Assembly (NCBI GenBank): GCA_039881145.1
Contig: JAYKKI010000038.1
Coordinates: 3,386,001 to 3,450,000, forward strand
DNA: 64,000 nucleotides
Direction of reading: 5' to 3'
DNA from: Druceiella hillmani
Lineage: Eukaryota; Arthropoda; Insecta; Lepidoptera; Hepialidae
Of this stretch, positions 34,271-47,555 are shown in pieces. Within the stretch, counting starts at the first letter, position 1. Each line of letters starts with the position of its first letter. A model generated the notes under the pieces. The model was not told the DNA's origin and did not search any database. It saw only the letters and a list, made by a program, of their open reading frames with translations. Position numbers and translations under genes: made by a program.

Positions 34271-36505
34271 AGGATATAGTAACATTAAGGTACGTGTCAA
34301 AAGAGCTTAGATTTTGTTGATCCTTTTAGGACGTGTGACAAAAACACGACCCATATATGAGGATGTACTGACACAAAGAGAGACGTTTTGAGATGATAGT
34401 AATCTTATGTTCACGTTGTATGTGACCTATTGATGAATAAGCTAATAACAATAGTTAACGAACGTGGGGAGCCGAAGAAGGAAACGCTAAAATGTGAACA
34501 ACTAATTTTGATATAATGTGAAGTTTTCACTAACATTTCCATATGAAATTGATATAATTCTGTGGTTTTTAATTATCTGCTTTATTCACGTATAAGAGAA
34601 TTTTAATACGTACAGGTACAATGATTTACGTAATGAAAAAATGTTTTAACATTAGGTACTAGAAAACGTTAACAAAATTTTCAACAACACTAGTTTAATA
34701 ATGCCAAATTTGGTTGAATTATGAAAATATGTAGATTCTTTCAAGCAACGCAAATTCGTGCTTGGGGACGAGTTACCGAATAACAATGGCATTGTTTCGC
34801 CTCGCTACCGCTTTTCGGCTGGTAAACGGTTTTCTATTTTGCAACCCCTGATAATTTGTCAGTTCCAGGGATGTGAGGAATGTATTAAAAGAATTTCAAT
34901 CGATCGGTTAATTGCACAATCTTGACGGCTGTTAATCATGATCGGAATGTCATCTGTATCGAGAATGTATTGTAAGCGTTTTTTTGATAGACATTAAAAG
35001 TATTTAGAAAACCTTACGATCTGTATGTACTTTATGAAAATTGTAATTTGATGAAAAAGTATAATTTGATTGTCATAAAAGTATTTCGTTGCGCACGGTA
35101 GCAATGCACATACACAAATATTAAACGAATAATGCGGACAATTTTCCGATTCAGTGCTACGCCTAAAAATAGATCGATGCAACAATAACACATTGTGATT
35201 TATCGAATATCAAACAAATCGCAATAGCACGCGCCTATGTATTGTTTATGTTATCTTTCCAAATTTAAATAATTTTATGTAACTGCGTTTCTTTGGTATA
35301 CCTTTTCTTTTCTCGATTGCTTCCCACACATACATTTCTTTTTTGCAAACATATATTTATATAAATTACGTGTTTATTAGGTTTTAACGTTATTTTGTAC
35401 TTTTAACTACGAATTTGACATGTTTACATAGCTTACTAAGTTTAAATATGGTAGAATATAAATCTAAAAAGTAAGTGGAAAATTGTTTCACGCTATGTGA
35501 TCTTTAAGGTTACTTTGTGGTGTAAAATGTGCAACACAAATAAATAGCAATTACTTTATTTCTCTTATAAATACTAACACTATGAAATTAGCAGGGATTT
35601 ATATTTTAATGGTAAACAATTTAGTAATAATATTATAATTTTTTAAATTTAGCTATTAAAAATATTGCTAAACATTTATTGTATTATGCAAAGGGACATC
35701 TTTGCGGATTCAGTCACTTTTACATGTGAAAAGTTGCGCGCTGGCAAATGTGTTAAGTCTACAAATTTAAACGTATGTTCTTTCTTGTATTGCAGGTACG
35801 TGCAGTTAGACTTTTACACTATGAAACTACTCGGTATGTATTTTACTTAATTTATATAAATATTTGTGTTTACTGATAATTCTTTTTTTAAAGTCGCCTT
35901 ATTCGATGTCTTACTGGGACGTGTTGTCATTAAATCGCCTTGTATTGATATCACTATGTATAATTACATCTCATAAAATTAAATGTATATGTCAATTAAT
36001 ATAGGAGTGTACGTTTAGCGTCTCTAATTATTAATAACATCGATCGCTATCGCTTATTCTTTTATTGTGTTATTGTTTTCTTTTTCTGAAATTTAATCTA
36101 TTCGTTAATTAATTTTTGTAATTTATCAACAAGTATTAAACATAAAATAAAAGAAAAATTTAAGGCTGGGGTAGAAAACACAGTTACGGTTACGTTAAAA
36201 CATTTGTAGCATGTTTCTAACAAAATTGTCGCGAGTGGACCCGACGCGGTCTTTGGCATGCGAAAAATGATGAAGGAGAGTGTACTCAAGCGGCTATTGC
36301 GATAATTAAAATCGAACGGTTTTAAAGTTAATAATGGGCTTCACTCAAAGAAGATCACCTATCGACTAACCATAGCTGATTTTATAATTTCAATCAGGTA
36401 TTACGCGACAATGAAAAATGTCGTAAGTTGGGTTGTCATATTCGATTCAAGCGAGACTTTTTATTGTATTTGATACTACAATTTGCTGGAAAAACTGTCG
36501 ACTTT
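34271..36505. other. AT-rich non-coding stretch
   Basis: TCTAATTATTAATAACATCG (36022-36041) followed by ATCGCTATCG is a small homeodomain-like patch. No gene or element is recognised. Confidence 0.4.
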
Positions 36506-36684
36506 ATTAATTCAGATAATCAGATAGGTATTCTAAACTGTCGACTTATCGACTAACTGCCTTTATATACATAGTATATATAGCTGCCTATATACTTATC
36601 TACTAACTGCCTATATATACTATATATAGGCAGTTAGTCGATAAGTCGATAGTTTAGAATACCTATCTGATTATCTAAATTAAT
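36506..36684. repeat. Foldback: 56-bp inverted arms around a 67-bp TA-rich loop
   Basis: Arms 36506-36561 and 36629-36684 are reverse complements with two mismatches (arm start ATTAATTCAGATAATCAGAT; arm end CGACTTATCGACTAACTGCC). The loop is built of TATATA and CTAACTGCCTATATA pieces that partly repeat the arm end. It could be a foldback MITE, a duplication by template switching, or the source of a long hairpin RNA. Confidence 0.9.
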
Positions 36685-39166
36685 TGCTAGCTGAAGAATT
36701 TAGGTACTCGTTGACCGATATGTCGCAGCAATGTACTTATTAACTGAATGTTGGCATCACGCAAAGTTCAATACTATTCCTGCTAATTTTTCTATTGTGC
36801 ATGAAAGATACGTTGTTATATGCAACGTAACTTTTATCTACTACATCTACTTGTCTGCATGGGACTGCGCTACATAAGGGATTTCTAGTATATTTTGTTA
36901 TATCACAAAACCGAGTTTATTGTAAACTCTATAGGCAAGCTTTAGTGATTGAACTAGACGAATCTCATTGTATGAATAACTCAGTTCTCCGTCATTTCGT
37001 CGAAAAAAGAACGAATAGAAGCTTAGTGACGTGCCGTGCTTGTCTAACGTGGATAATGTGGATTTGTTAATGGTTTCACAAATTTGAACTCTGATTGTAT
37101 TATTAAGACTAAATCACAAAACTAGGCGTTTGGTCTGAGCTCTACTTCTCATAATTCCAATGCCAATGGGCGTACAAAATGCATACAATGTCAGCGATTG
37201 AATGACATGGTATTGCTTGAAAGTTTCTAACGACGAAAACCGGTATCAGTTGGGTGTCTTAGGCTAATATTCGGTGGAGATTTGCAAAATTTATTGGTGA
37301 TCACCTGTCATAACCTAGATCATTAGCGCAGTTTTTTTTTATTAAGCCTTTTGTACCATGGTCAAAATTCAATGCAATTGCAGTTTTATTTCACTAGCTC
37401 CAAACTATCATCGGTTGACGTATAGCAAAAATATTGAGCGCCCATATCTGAAAGGTTTTGGACGTACAAGAATGATATATTGGTAGTTTGTTGTCGCTAG
37501 TAGCTCTGTAATTTATTTTAAAAAATTCAATAAAATTTAGTACTTACAGCTTCTTTAATTCTAGTGACGAGATGGAACCGTGCATGCCAAAGTTCTTAGT
37601 TATTTGCTAGAACTAAATCCACATAAAAATTCGGTTTAGTTATATAATTCTTAAAATATTTACTTACATATCTTCATAAATACTCGTATAATACAGTTTG
37701 TCACAGTTATTTTAACGACTATGTTGGACGAAACTATTCCTGTCTTACAGGTGTTGAATTTGTTACATTTAAATTAGTCTTATTTTCCTTACAGTACATA
37801 CTTATGGAACGAGTATCTTGCGACATATACTTAAAGTTGTTAGATTGAATACGCGCGTCACAGCAACATCCCATAATCAATTTTGTAAGACAATGGTACG
37901 GGCTCACTTTATTCATGTTGTAATGCACTATTGTTCCGAACAGACGATAGTGCAAGGGGGCCGAGAGTTTTGTTAAATAATCTGTTGTTGTGTATCTTAA
38001 TATGACGTGAGTATTTTGCACGTGCGATTGGAAAACAGATCAATTTTATATTTCTTAATATTCTAAATATTAGACTTGGAGTGATAACGTCTGCCTGCAC
38101 GGAAAGTTGGCGTTACGAAAATTTCGATATATTGTTACGTAACTCAAGGTCTTAACAAAAAGCCACTTCCGCTATGGGACACCTCGATGATACACCTCTC
38201 TCCCTAGGAGTATTTTGGACAGTCGGTTTCACGTTATTCAGTACGCTTCTGATCACCATAACAAGCGAAAGCTTTGATGAATTTAATGGAATCTTATATA
38301 GTTTTATTCGAAAATAGGCTATTAAGGATAAGTGACCTTATAATGAACTCACGTACATTTTGTAAACGAGTGACGGTGAACATTATAAATTTAAACCAAT
38401 TTTTTTGCGGTTTGTGTATCGGTATATATTCATTACTCATCGAACCAATCGACATATGATGATATGAATGCTTAAGGTGATAAACAATACCAAAGAATTG
38501 GGAAAATATCTTTATCCGATCAAAAGTTATGCAACGATGAATTTAGTATTGGAGTCCTTGTAAGTCGACCCAACGACTCCGTTTCGTCTTCATCGCATGT
38601 GATATCACGAAAGAGAGTCGATGACTTTATAGAACAAAAGTTACAGCATAAAGGAGAGTATAAAGCTCGTAAAACAAAAAGAGCTAATAGTGTCACAAGA
38701 CCCATCTCCACATCATAGAAAAGAAATATATCAAGTTTTTAGTTACGCCATTTTAGTCCTTAAATCAAATTCACATTGTTGCTATCTCATGTATAGTCTT
38801 GCTTCGAAATTTAGCCTCATGGTAATAATAACTAATTTTCTGTGCTGCTTTCATCTGTTATTGTTCTATATCAATTCGAACAATCGATATGAAATGTTGA
38901 TTTAAATATTAATTTAGTGCCTTTCTAGTATAAAACGTAATAGCGTTCGTATATGTTGTTATATAACGTGTCAGCTCTTGAAATGCATCTTATATATTAT
39001 TTCAAAGTTACTAAAAATGAACGAAGATGCGAAGAGATATTTTTTTGTTTTCTTTCGAGTATGTAACCTGTATATATGTAGTTTCGGATTCAGTTAGATC
39101 ATTTAAGATATTTTAGATTCTGAATTGTTATCTTTAAGTAATATTGTTACATTTTCACCATCCTAA
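36685..39166. other. AT-rich non-coding stretch
   Basis: Nothing recognised. Frames at 37734-38100 and 38274-38905 are short and without homology. Confidence 0.45.
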
Positions 39167-39202
39167 GTACGTTCTTCGTCACCAAAAGGACGAAGAACGT
39201 AC
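39167..39202. repeat. Perfect hairpin, 14-bp arms, 8-nt loop
   Basis: GTACGTTCTTCGTC (39167-39180), ACCAAAAG, then the exact reverse complement GACGAAGAACGTAC (39189-39202). Confidence 0.9.
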
Positions 39203-40353
39203 TCTTAATTTCGTTGTCTTTCTGTTCGTTCGTATGTTACAGAATAATAACTTTTTCAGTTTAAATCCGTTCGTAATAAAATTTTATCGAAGCACTTATA
39301 TTAATTCAGCCAATACATACAAATGTAGAAACTACAATTTTTTTAAAATACATCAAAATCGGGGATGAAAATTGTTTTTTTTTCGGGCTTCATTAACTGA
39401 GCTGTCAAAGAGAAGGTCTTTTAAAATGCAATTGAAAATTCGTATGAATTTTTTGTTACTATGTTTCCTTAACGAGATATGAGCTTCAAACGTATTAAAT
39501 AGTGTGTGCCCTTTCAAAATTTTTGACTATGTATGTGAGAAATGTGAAAGAATTAAGGAAAAGTTTGATTAGCAACCTTTATTAACTTATTAAGAGATAC
39601 AGACAATTAAGTTACCGTATTTATTATAGACTTGTGAAATATATACTGAGCAATATATGGACGTTGCGTCGTCGTGAAAAATAATATTAAATGGTCTTAT
39701 AGTTTAATAAAAATACTAAGTACTTTTCGTTGTTTAAACTTTTATAGTGGGTATGGAACCCTCGTAGTAAAAATTCTATTCTTGACAGGTGTATTTTATT
39801 CTAGAAGTGGAGTCTTATGACACTTTTGTATTGACCTATCATTTCTGTGGATTATCATGCAATTTTTAAAGTGTTTCTGCGTAAATTATTTGAGAATTAC
39901 ACAGAAACACTTCGAAAATTACATGACAACTGAATGCAAATACATAATCAAATGTTTATTGCTTAGCAATGAATTATTGAGCATTAATCAGTTTTTTAAA
40001 GAATACATTTTTGACGCGATTAAGATCTGTGTCTTCGTTTAAGGAAAACGCACAGTGTATACAGTAATTAAAGAAACTAAAGTATGTATTATTGTTAAAT
40101 GATAAATAAATTCACAGTTTAGTCCAGAATAGCTGGCCTTAAAATGTCTAAGGTTAACATAAACAAAGTTGAAAAGGTTGAAAAAGAGGGCAAAGCACGA
40201 CATGTCTCGAAGCACATAATTAACACGGGGGTACGGACTAGGGATGTTACATATCAATTCGATTAATGATAAATTATTTGATCTCGTGTGCTCGACATTA
40301 CGCATTACTATATTTCTGTCGGAATATTAATTTAAATCGGCAATGTCGTATGA
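39203..40353. other. AT-rich non-coding stretch
   Basis: Nothing recognised apart from an imperfect inverted pair AAGTGTTTCTGCGTAAATTA / ACACAGAAACACTTCG at 39868-39914. Confidence 0.4.
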
Positions 40354-40419
40354 AGTGTGCCAGTGTCGAAAAGTAGAAGTAGGCCTATTAATAATGCCTA
40401 CTTCTACTTTGCCACACTT
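40354..40419. repeat. 66-nt hairpin with a 15-bp perfect upper stem
   Basis: The perfect stem is AAAGTAGAAGTAGGC (40370-40384) with GCCTACTTCTACTTT (40396-40410) around an 11-nt loop. A lower stem AGTGTG/CACACT follows across a bulge (CCAGTGTCGA opposite GC). The size resembles a small pre-miRNA, but the large asymmetric bulge argues against an efficient Drosha/Dicer substrate. Confidence 0.8.
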
Positions 40420-40925
40420 ATAAAATATTAAAGCAATTTCAGGTTTTAAACATAGAATAATTTTATAATCAATGAAGTATAGTGACAAAAATTCATTAAA
40501 CAGTAACTTATTTATTTAATAGCTTCTACTTAACTTCATTACTTGATGTGTTTTGGGTCTTTTAGTATAATTTGAACGTGTAGATTGGCTATTTAATGAA
40601 TTCATGTATTTCTTGGCTGATTGTGTACCATGTTGCGTATCTTATTTATGGTTTCACGATATTAATTTTCACGAAGTTAAGTTCCTGTCAGTTCAAAACT
40701 CTGAAATAAGTAAAATAGAAATTCCTTTTCTAATACTTATTTTTTCGATAATACTATTTTTAGATTAGTAACTATTTAAATAATTACTTTTCATAGTAAC
40801 CTTTACGAATACATAATATCAAGTATTTTTTCTTGAAACAACAGTGATGCATGTTTTATGATAAATTAATTTATACACTCAGAAAAATATTGATTAATTT
40901 AAATAGAAAATAATAGAATGCTGTT
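40420..40925. other. AT-rich non-coding stretch
   Basis: Nothing recognised. Confidence 0.45.
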
Positions 40926-41115
40926 CCATCTGTTCGCATCCCTAGTCTCGATGCGTGACAAGCGACTCGGTAAACAACGGCGCGGGCGGTGCCGGCCAAC
41001 TGAATCAACGCGTGAACAAAAAGTGGTTTGATTGAACACGCGGGGCCAACTTTCTGGCGGCGTGGGAATACCCGCCTGCGGTATCTCGTGTCACGGACTT
41101 ATGCGCCGGTGTTAG
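40926..41115. promoter_or_regulatory. Candidate regulatory island
   Basis: A compact G+C-rich block (CGGCGCGGGCGGTGCCGGCC, CACGCGGGGCCAACTTTCTG) with a forkhead-like GTAAACAAC (40970-40978) and AAGTGGTTTGATTGAAC (41021-41037; Runt-like and TCF-like cores). It has no reading frame of note and sits in flat A/T-rich DNA. Confidence 0.28.
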
Positions 41116-44020
41116 GAATTTTTTTTGAGAAGTGTTCAAACATAAAATTTCATTGGTTCCTTAATTACAAAGATAACTGCTGAATCACGATATTGGCATA
41201 AATAATTTAATGGGATTATAAAAGAAAAGCTTTACTTCGGGGTATCGATGATGAGATAACAATTTCTCCCGTATTTTTCTAAGGATGCGAAAATTGATAA
41301 AATTTGCTTATTAAATTTATCTTAAAAAAATTTTAAAAAGTTTCTTATTCAATTTATTTAGGTTCGTTCTTATCATATATGACGGATGCTCAAATTAAAA
41401 TCCACGTGTATTACAACATTTTAGGGTTCAAAGCCTCAAAGTGAAAATAAAATTGCGCGGCTCTGTCGCTGTCGGTTTTCGCTGGGCTAAATAACGGTAT
41501 GAAACTGAAATTTGTTATAAATTAATTATATCTTATATGAATGCAACATGTTACTAATTTCTGAATGGATCGACACGGAGTTTGATATACAAATAGATTA
41601 TATACCGAATTGACATATTTGTAATTTGATATAGTTTCTGCGTGATGGTATATGGTTTTTGAGATTTTCCATAAAAAAAAAAACAAGTGTAAATGGTCTT
41701 GTAAAAAAATCAGTTGGATATGTAAGTATAATTTAGGGGGAATCTGTCAGTGTTTCGAAAATTTAAGTTTATGATTTATATATTTGACCGGCAAATGGGT
41801 GAGTAATTATTGCACACAGTAACTGAAACCATTGTTGTTGTTTACAATAATCATACACGGATATAACATTTACGTATAATATTTTTATTGTGTCTAGATT
41901 TGTTGCGATGCGTTGTAGCATTAGAGCATTGAACCCTCTCTGATGCCGTATGCAGTCTGCATAGTGTGTTCAGGTGTGTTTATGCAATCACTAGAACGAT
42001 GTAATTACTTTGTTTTCACAAGTGTTATTTTCCATGCGTAGAAGCTGGAGCTAACAGGTGCCCCCGGGTACCTTTTGCTAGTGAAATATATTTTGAGGGG
42101 GTATATAAGTATAAATTTGATTTTGAATATTTTTTTAACTTTCTACGACATGATTGTAATTCGTAAGTTTTGAGTTGTAATCACGCCTTTCAGGGGAATA
42201 TCGTTTTATAAAGTTGCATTTTGCGGCTGTTTTGTCGATTACAAATTGTTTTATAATCATTATCGATTTGATTGATATAAATGTCGATTTGTTTTTATTT
42301 AACTTTAAATCCGTCTTAATAAGCGTTACTAATTAGAATGTTATTTTCAATAAACAATTGAGATAAGTAAATTAAGAAAATTGTTACTGTTTTTAACAAT
42401 TTAAAAAAATACTGGTAATGTTCGCAAATTATTAAAATAATTGACTTCCAACGTGATGAGACCTAGAACTGTTATCATGTTATTTGGTGACAGTAACTGA
42501 AATGTGTGCGAATTTGTCTGTAGGCATCTAATTGTATTCAAATTTTGATTAAATTCAAACATCAAATTACGACACCAAGTCATAATTGAATAGACGTGTC
42601 GATCGCTGTTGATGAAAATTGGATTTATTTTTCTTTATATTTTTTTTTAATAATATGGTTGTGCAAAGAAAAGAAAACTAGTTGTTAGTGAAGTAAATTG
42701 TATTTATATATTCAAATTTATTTATAATTTTTTTCATTATTCTGGAAGTAGAAAGATTCTTTAAGTGGTGTGTTTGAGATTTTTTAAGTGGCGAAACTAT
42801 GGAAAACGTAAAAGAAAGAGGTTGAAAACACGTTATGAAGAATAACCAGCGAATTTATGTCGAAAAATCATTATAGAAATGATTGAGGAAGAAATGATTG
42901 TCGAGAAATCATAATAGAAAGACAGAGGCGTAAAGCGGCGTCCACATTCTCGGATATGACTAAATATGATTAAAAATTTATGGCGACTTTCGAAAAGAAC
43001 CTTTTCATGATCAATAAAAAGGAGACTCTGGAAATAATATATATTTTTTAAAACAATTGAAAGCATGCTTAAATTTACTACTTATAGTCATAATTGAGAA
43101 CAATACAAAATATTAAGCTAAAAATGTTTATCGTGTCTATTAAATTTTGTTTTGCTTAGTTGGCAGATTTTTTCTTTTATTCGATGTTTTCTTTTAGTCA
43201 TGTTAACAATACGATTCTGTCAAGAAATAACTTCATTTATGTATTTGATATCCTGTGATTTATAGAACTAAATAATCACTGATAATTGTCTACATTATTT
43301 ATTTAATGTAGGTACGAATCTCAATTTTTTGGCGAAATGTTATTTGTAATCTGTTATTTCTAATTTAATTACAAAAATAAAGTCGTAAATTTAAGTCTAC
43401 TTGCTGTTATATTGGAGTTTTAGAGGCTGTGCGGTATGAAATGATAGATCCTTAAAATTTGATTTTACAGAGTTGTGGGTGCTTTCAACAGAAACAGAAC
43501 AGAACTTTACAACAGAGAATTCATTTGCGAAATATTGTATTTCGAGAGATTGGACGTTACGGCATTCTGAATATAACTAGAAGAACGGTTGTTTATATAA
43601 AAATACTGTAGTTAGTAAATAAACCAGTCATTAGAAACGTGACCACGAGGACACATATTTAAATCCCTTTTAGACCAGAATAAATTTTTTGCTTTACATA
43701 TTTCCGATTTTAAGACAATGTTGAATTGAGAAATTTAAATCTATGTATTAGAAAGCTTACTATTAACCTTCGTACAATGGTCAATGATGTTAAAAATGTC
43801 GCCTAGGGTTATGATGAAACGGATTCAAGATGTTTTAGGTGTATGTAAATATAAATTAATAGGTTGCGATAGTTTGAAAATTTTCAGACAATTTGACATT
43901 AATAAAATAAATAGGACAATTAATTGCTTTGTTTCGATAATTTTGTTGACTACCTCAAGTTCCATTAATGTTTAATTGTGGAGAGGTTACATTTGTTACA
44001 TCGTCATTTTAACAAAAGAC
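41116..44020. other. AT-rich non-coding stretch
   Basis: A short near-duplication (TGTCGARAAATCATWATAGAAA) lies at 42857-42880 and 42898-42921. No gene or element is recognised. Confidence 0.4.
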
Positions 44021-45265
44021 CTTAGTTTCCGAGCGACCGACGTTGTATAGATAATTCAACATTGTTAAATTGTCGATTCTACTAACGTCGAGCACTTAAA
44101 ACCACCTTTAACCAGGCGGCGGACAAAACAATGCTCCAACTTAGGCGTATAATGGCAGTGAATGACTGATGTTTACTCTCGAGGTGCGGTAGATAGATCT
44201 TTTGAAGCGTCTATTTTTTCGTATTCGATAGATTTTTGAATACAAGTTTTGGCGTGAAGAAGAGAATTAGTACTTGACACAAGTTTATCAAAAGTAGCTC
44301 TCGTCAAAATCGAAAGATATTACAACCGGCTATGTATGTTACTTAGTTTGAATCTAGTAAGAAATGTTGATATACTTTTACAATATAAAAATCGAGTAAA
44401 CCTCTTTTTTAATTTTTTCTTCGGCGTTAGAATTCGTATAAAGCATTCGTATAAACTTATGTGTGGTTGCTTCATTAGAAGCGCACATTTTCTGTATACT
44501 ACACCCTTAAGGTAACAATTACAGTTACAACCCATTCGATGTCATGGAAATTGTTGGGAAAATCGTGCGATAAATTTTAGCATCCTATATGCCTTCTGAT
44601 ATGTTTCGATTATACAATCGTAAAATGCGAGTTATTCGCCCATAAAGTCATAGAATGAGATCGTGTAGAGTGCCTGGAAAACCCTTGTGAGCGCGGTTCC
44701 GCCAGGGTCTCAATTTTAAAGGAGACGCCTATGTGGCGGTATAATTAGTTAGGGCTCTCACTCATTTACATTTATCAAATTAAATGTTGTAAAATTTTAT
44801 TATTTCACTATACCTTTTTCGTTCCACCGAACTTTACGTTCGTCTTCAATTTTTAATAAATCTTACAAGTGTTTATATTCCACCGAAAAGTCGCTGCATC
44901 CGAAACATGATTCGGCAATAGTTCGTTCTCACAACTGTCAATATCTATAGCGGTGGTCGGTCAGCTGCGCTAGATCCTCAATGAGCGTAATCAGTTATCA
45001 ATATTTCATAATAATGATCGCGCCGACCGTCGCGTCGTCTATTAAACCCAGGGCGGATCGTGACGGTGCCGCGCGGCATATCTGCGCTGTGCGAGGGCCG
45101 ATGCAATAGTTATTTGGGTAATTAATCGTTATAAGCTTAAATGATGTACTGTTTTGATAGCCCCTGCAGCGTCTCACTCGGACTTTGTTCGTATGATACC
45201 TTCGACTGCAGTCTATTATCTGTCTGTGACGTCGTTCGCTTTCTCACCTAGATTAGTTAAGTGGC
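44021..45265. promoter_or_regulatory. Cluster of candidate regulatory islands (44.03-44.18, 44.64-44.78, 44.94-45.26 kb)
   Basis: Three G+C-richer patches with little between. The first contains CCACCTTTAACCAGGCGGCGG (44103-44123). The second has GTGGCGGTATAATTAGTTAG (44732-44751). The third and strongest has CGGTCAGCTGCGC, GAGCGTAATCAGTTATCAAT, CATAATAATGATCG and, after a CpG-rich stretch (CGCCGACCGTCGCGTCGTCT, GTGCCGCGCGGCATATCTGC), TTGGGTAATTAATCGTTATA (45114-45133). Homeodomain-like cores bracket the CpG-rich middle. No coding signature. Confidence 0.3.
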
Positions 45266-47404
45266 GACGACACGCTTTACTAGTTTCCTTAGCAGGTTGC
45301 ATATGTGATCGGCTTTAAAGTTTACTTCTTAAAAAAAATTCTCGTGAGTATATTTAAAACACAAAGGAAAGAGCCGGATGTGAAAGAAAAAAGAAATGAA
45401 AATATTTCTAATTTTTCCATTTCTCATTACAGAATGTAATTTGTAGTAACAAATACTAAGAAAAAATAATTTGTGATTGTCCCTCTGTATATATATGATA
45501 TATTTCATTACTTGCGAATGGACTAAAACCGTAGACTTTTGTTTTGTATAAATATTGGCTTTGATATTTCGAAGACGACGCGCGACAAGACGCAGCTAAA
45601 AATATGTACCATTTAGCTAAACAATTTACAATTTTATTCTATTCTAACGAACACATAGTACGAGCTGACCGGTTTTTACCTTTAAATGTGTGATAAATTC
45701 AACGATTCGCCAGCGATATAACGAAAGGTAGGATTTGCGATAGAGAGGATGTACAGTATGTTGCGAGCTAAGATTTTCCGCGTTAAACTCAAGTCAAGTT
45801 TTGTTTATTGTTATTCCGTATTCGAACGCGTCGGCGTTCATCGATTACTCTTCAAGGAATTTTGTTTCGAAACACTTGGGATTTTCCTGGAGCAGTTACG
45901 CTACGCTGGCACGAGTTTTATTTAAAACTATATCCTTATTAGTACTATATTATTTTAAGTTATGTTCGATTAGTTCGGAGAAATTATATTTAAATGTCTT
46001 CTGTTAACTTGTGGGTGTTTTTTCCTGAATAACAGCAAACGGGCTTTGCGGAATCACTTTTGATTTAAGCGGGCTACGTTACTGGAGGGGTATTTTTTAA
46101 ATATGTAAAAGTATCGGAAGGATCGAGACAATAAACCATTGTGAACATGCGTCGATTTATTAAAGGCAGTCTACAATGACCACTTTGATTTTATATTTGA
46201 CAATTGTAAATACATAGCTTAATTTACGTATGAATTTTCAATTAATTCCTAAAAGATATTTAGTTCATGCACGTTTTTAAATGAATTTATTTACTGATCA
46301 AAATTATTTTTCCTTTTTTAATATGTTTTTTGCAGTATGTAAGAGGAATCGTAATTTTGCACTTTCATCAAAATCTTGGAAGTATTGCGTTCACGTTTAG
46401 GAAACATAAGTGAAATTAGGAGGAGAAATGTGCTTTCAAAGATAATGTATAGTGTATAGGGACGAATCAAACTGGAGTCTGTGTGTACGGTACGTACGAA
46501 TATGTGCGTTTTCAAAGGTTTATAAAACCTACAGGGAACATTCGGTTGACTGAAAATTGTTATTTGACAGCGCTCACTGGAACGAAGAAAACGATAAGTT
46601 TTCGAACTAAGCAAACAATTTAGCAGTTTCTTGAATTATACCACTGAAAACTTTAAATCTACAATTCTAAACAAAATAATAAAAAAAAAACTAATTGCCT
46701 TGAAACCGAACAAATTGCAGCCTATTCGTATCGGTGGCCTTTTGGTTTCATTTATAATCGGAAAAGTGTTTTTGTAGGTAAAGACATAAAACTGATTTTT
46801 TTTGTTTGCCCGTTGTTGCTGCAATATTCTTATTTTTTAACAGTCATGAAGAGTTTAAATCGGCTGTTACCAACAAATTTAGTGCCTTAATATTTTTTTT
46901 ATCAAAGGTCGATTGTACTTTAAAAAACGTTACGAAATGCCATTTTGAGGGAAGTTTTGTTCGGTTCAGAAAGATCATTACACCACTATGCAAATATGAG
47001 GTCTATACTACTGCTGATTGAGACAAAAATATCTGATGACCTCTGACAGCGTGTAACCGCTGTTAGTATGAGTTTAGAGAGTCAATGAATTCTTACAACT
47101 TAATACCGATATTCGTTATCAAAATTGTAAACGGTTTAATATAATTGTACACGGCATTGTGTCATATTGGTAGGCGTTGCATATGTGCAATTGTATGAAT
47201 TACCTCCATCATTACATACATATATGATAAATATAGTCCGGCTTGTTTACAACTTTTTATGTAGTTTTTAACGCAGTCGGGTTTTTAAAATGTTTGAAGT
47301 GGAAACTTCTTTTGGCTTACTCTGTGCAAAATGTTTTGATGGGAAGAGCACTGCTGAATGGGAAGAGGTCGAGTTAGTAAGAATTTTTTCATTTCACTTT
47401 ACTC
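45266..47404. other. AT-rich non-coding stretch
   Basis: Frames at 45801 (plus), 46318 and 46636 (minus) and 46806 (plus) are Phe/Ser/Lys-rich by composition and match no family. Nothing else is recognised. Confidence 0.45.
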
Positions 47405-47475
47405 AGTGAGTTGTTGGCGCAGCGGAAAGCATTGGATTACGTGCGGAACAGGACGGAAGTTGAATCACGATGTTC
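47405..47475 (+). repeat. tRNA-like or tRNA-derived fragment, degenerate
   Basis: GTTGTTGGCGCAGCGGAAAG (47411-47430) resembles a polymerase III A box (TGGCGCAGCGGAA). About 40 bp on, GGAAGTTGAATCACGA is a degraded B-box-like word (consensus GGTTCGAATCC). Cloverleaf pairing is not evident, so it is more likely a SINE head than a tRNA gene. TTGTTCGAATCCTAC near 47937-47951 is a better B-box word but without an A box at the right distance. Confidence 0.25.
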
Positions 47476-47555
47476 GTGTTGTTTTCTTCTTCGATTTAAT
47501 TTTAGGAAATATTATTTATTGAATATATTTGGCGTTAATTTTGTAGAAATTCATT

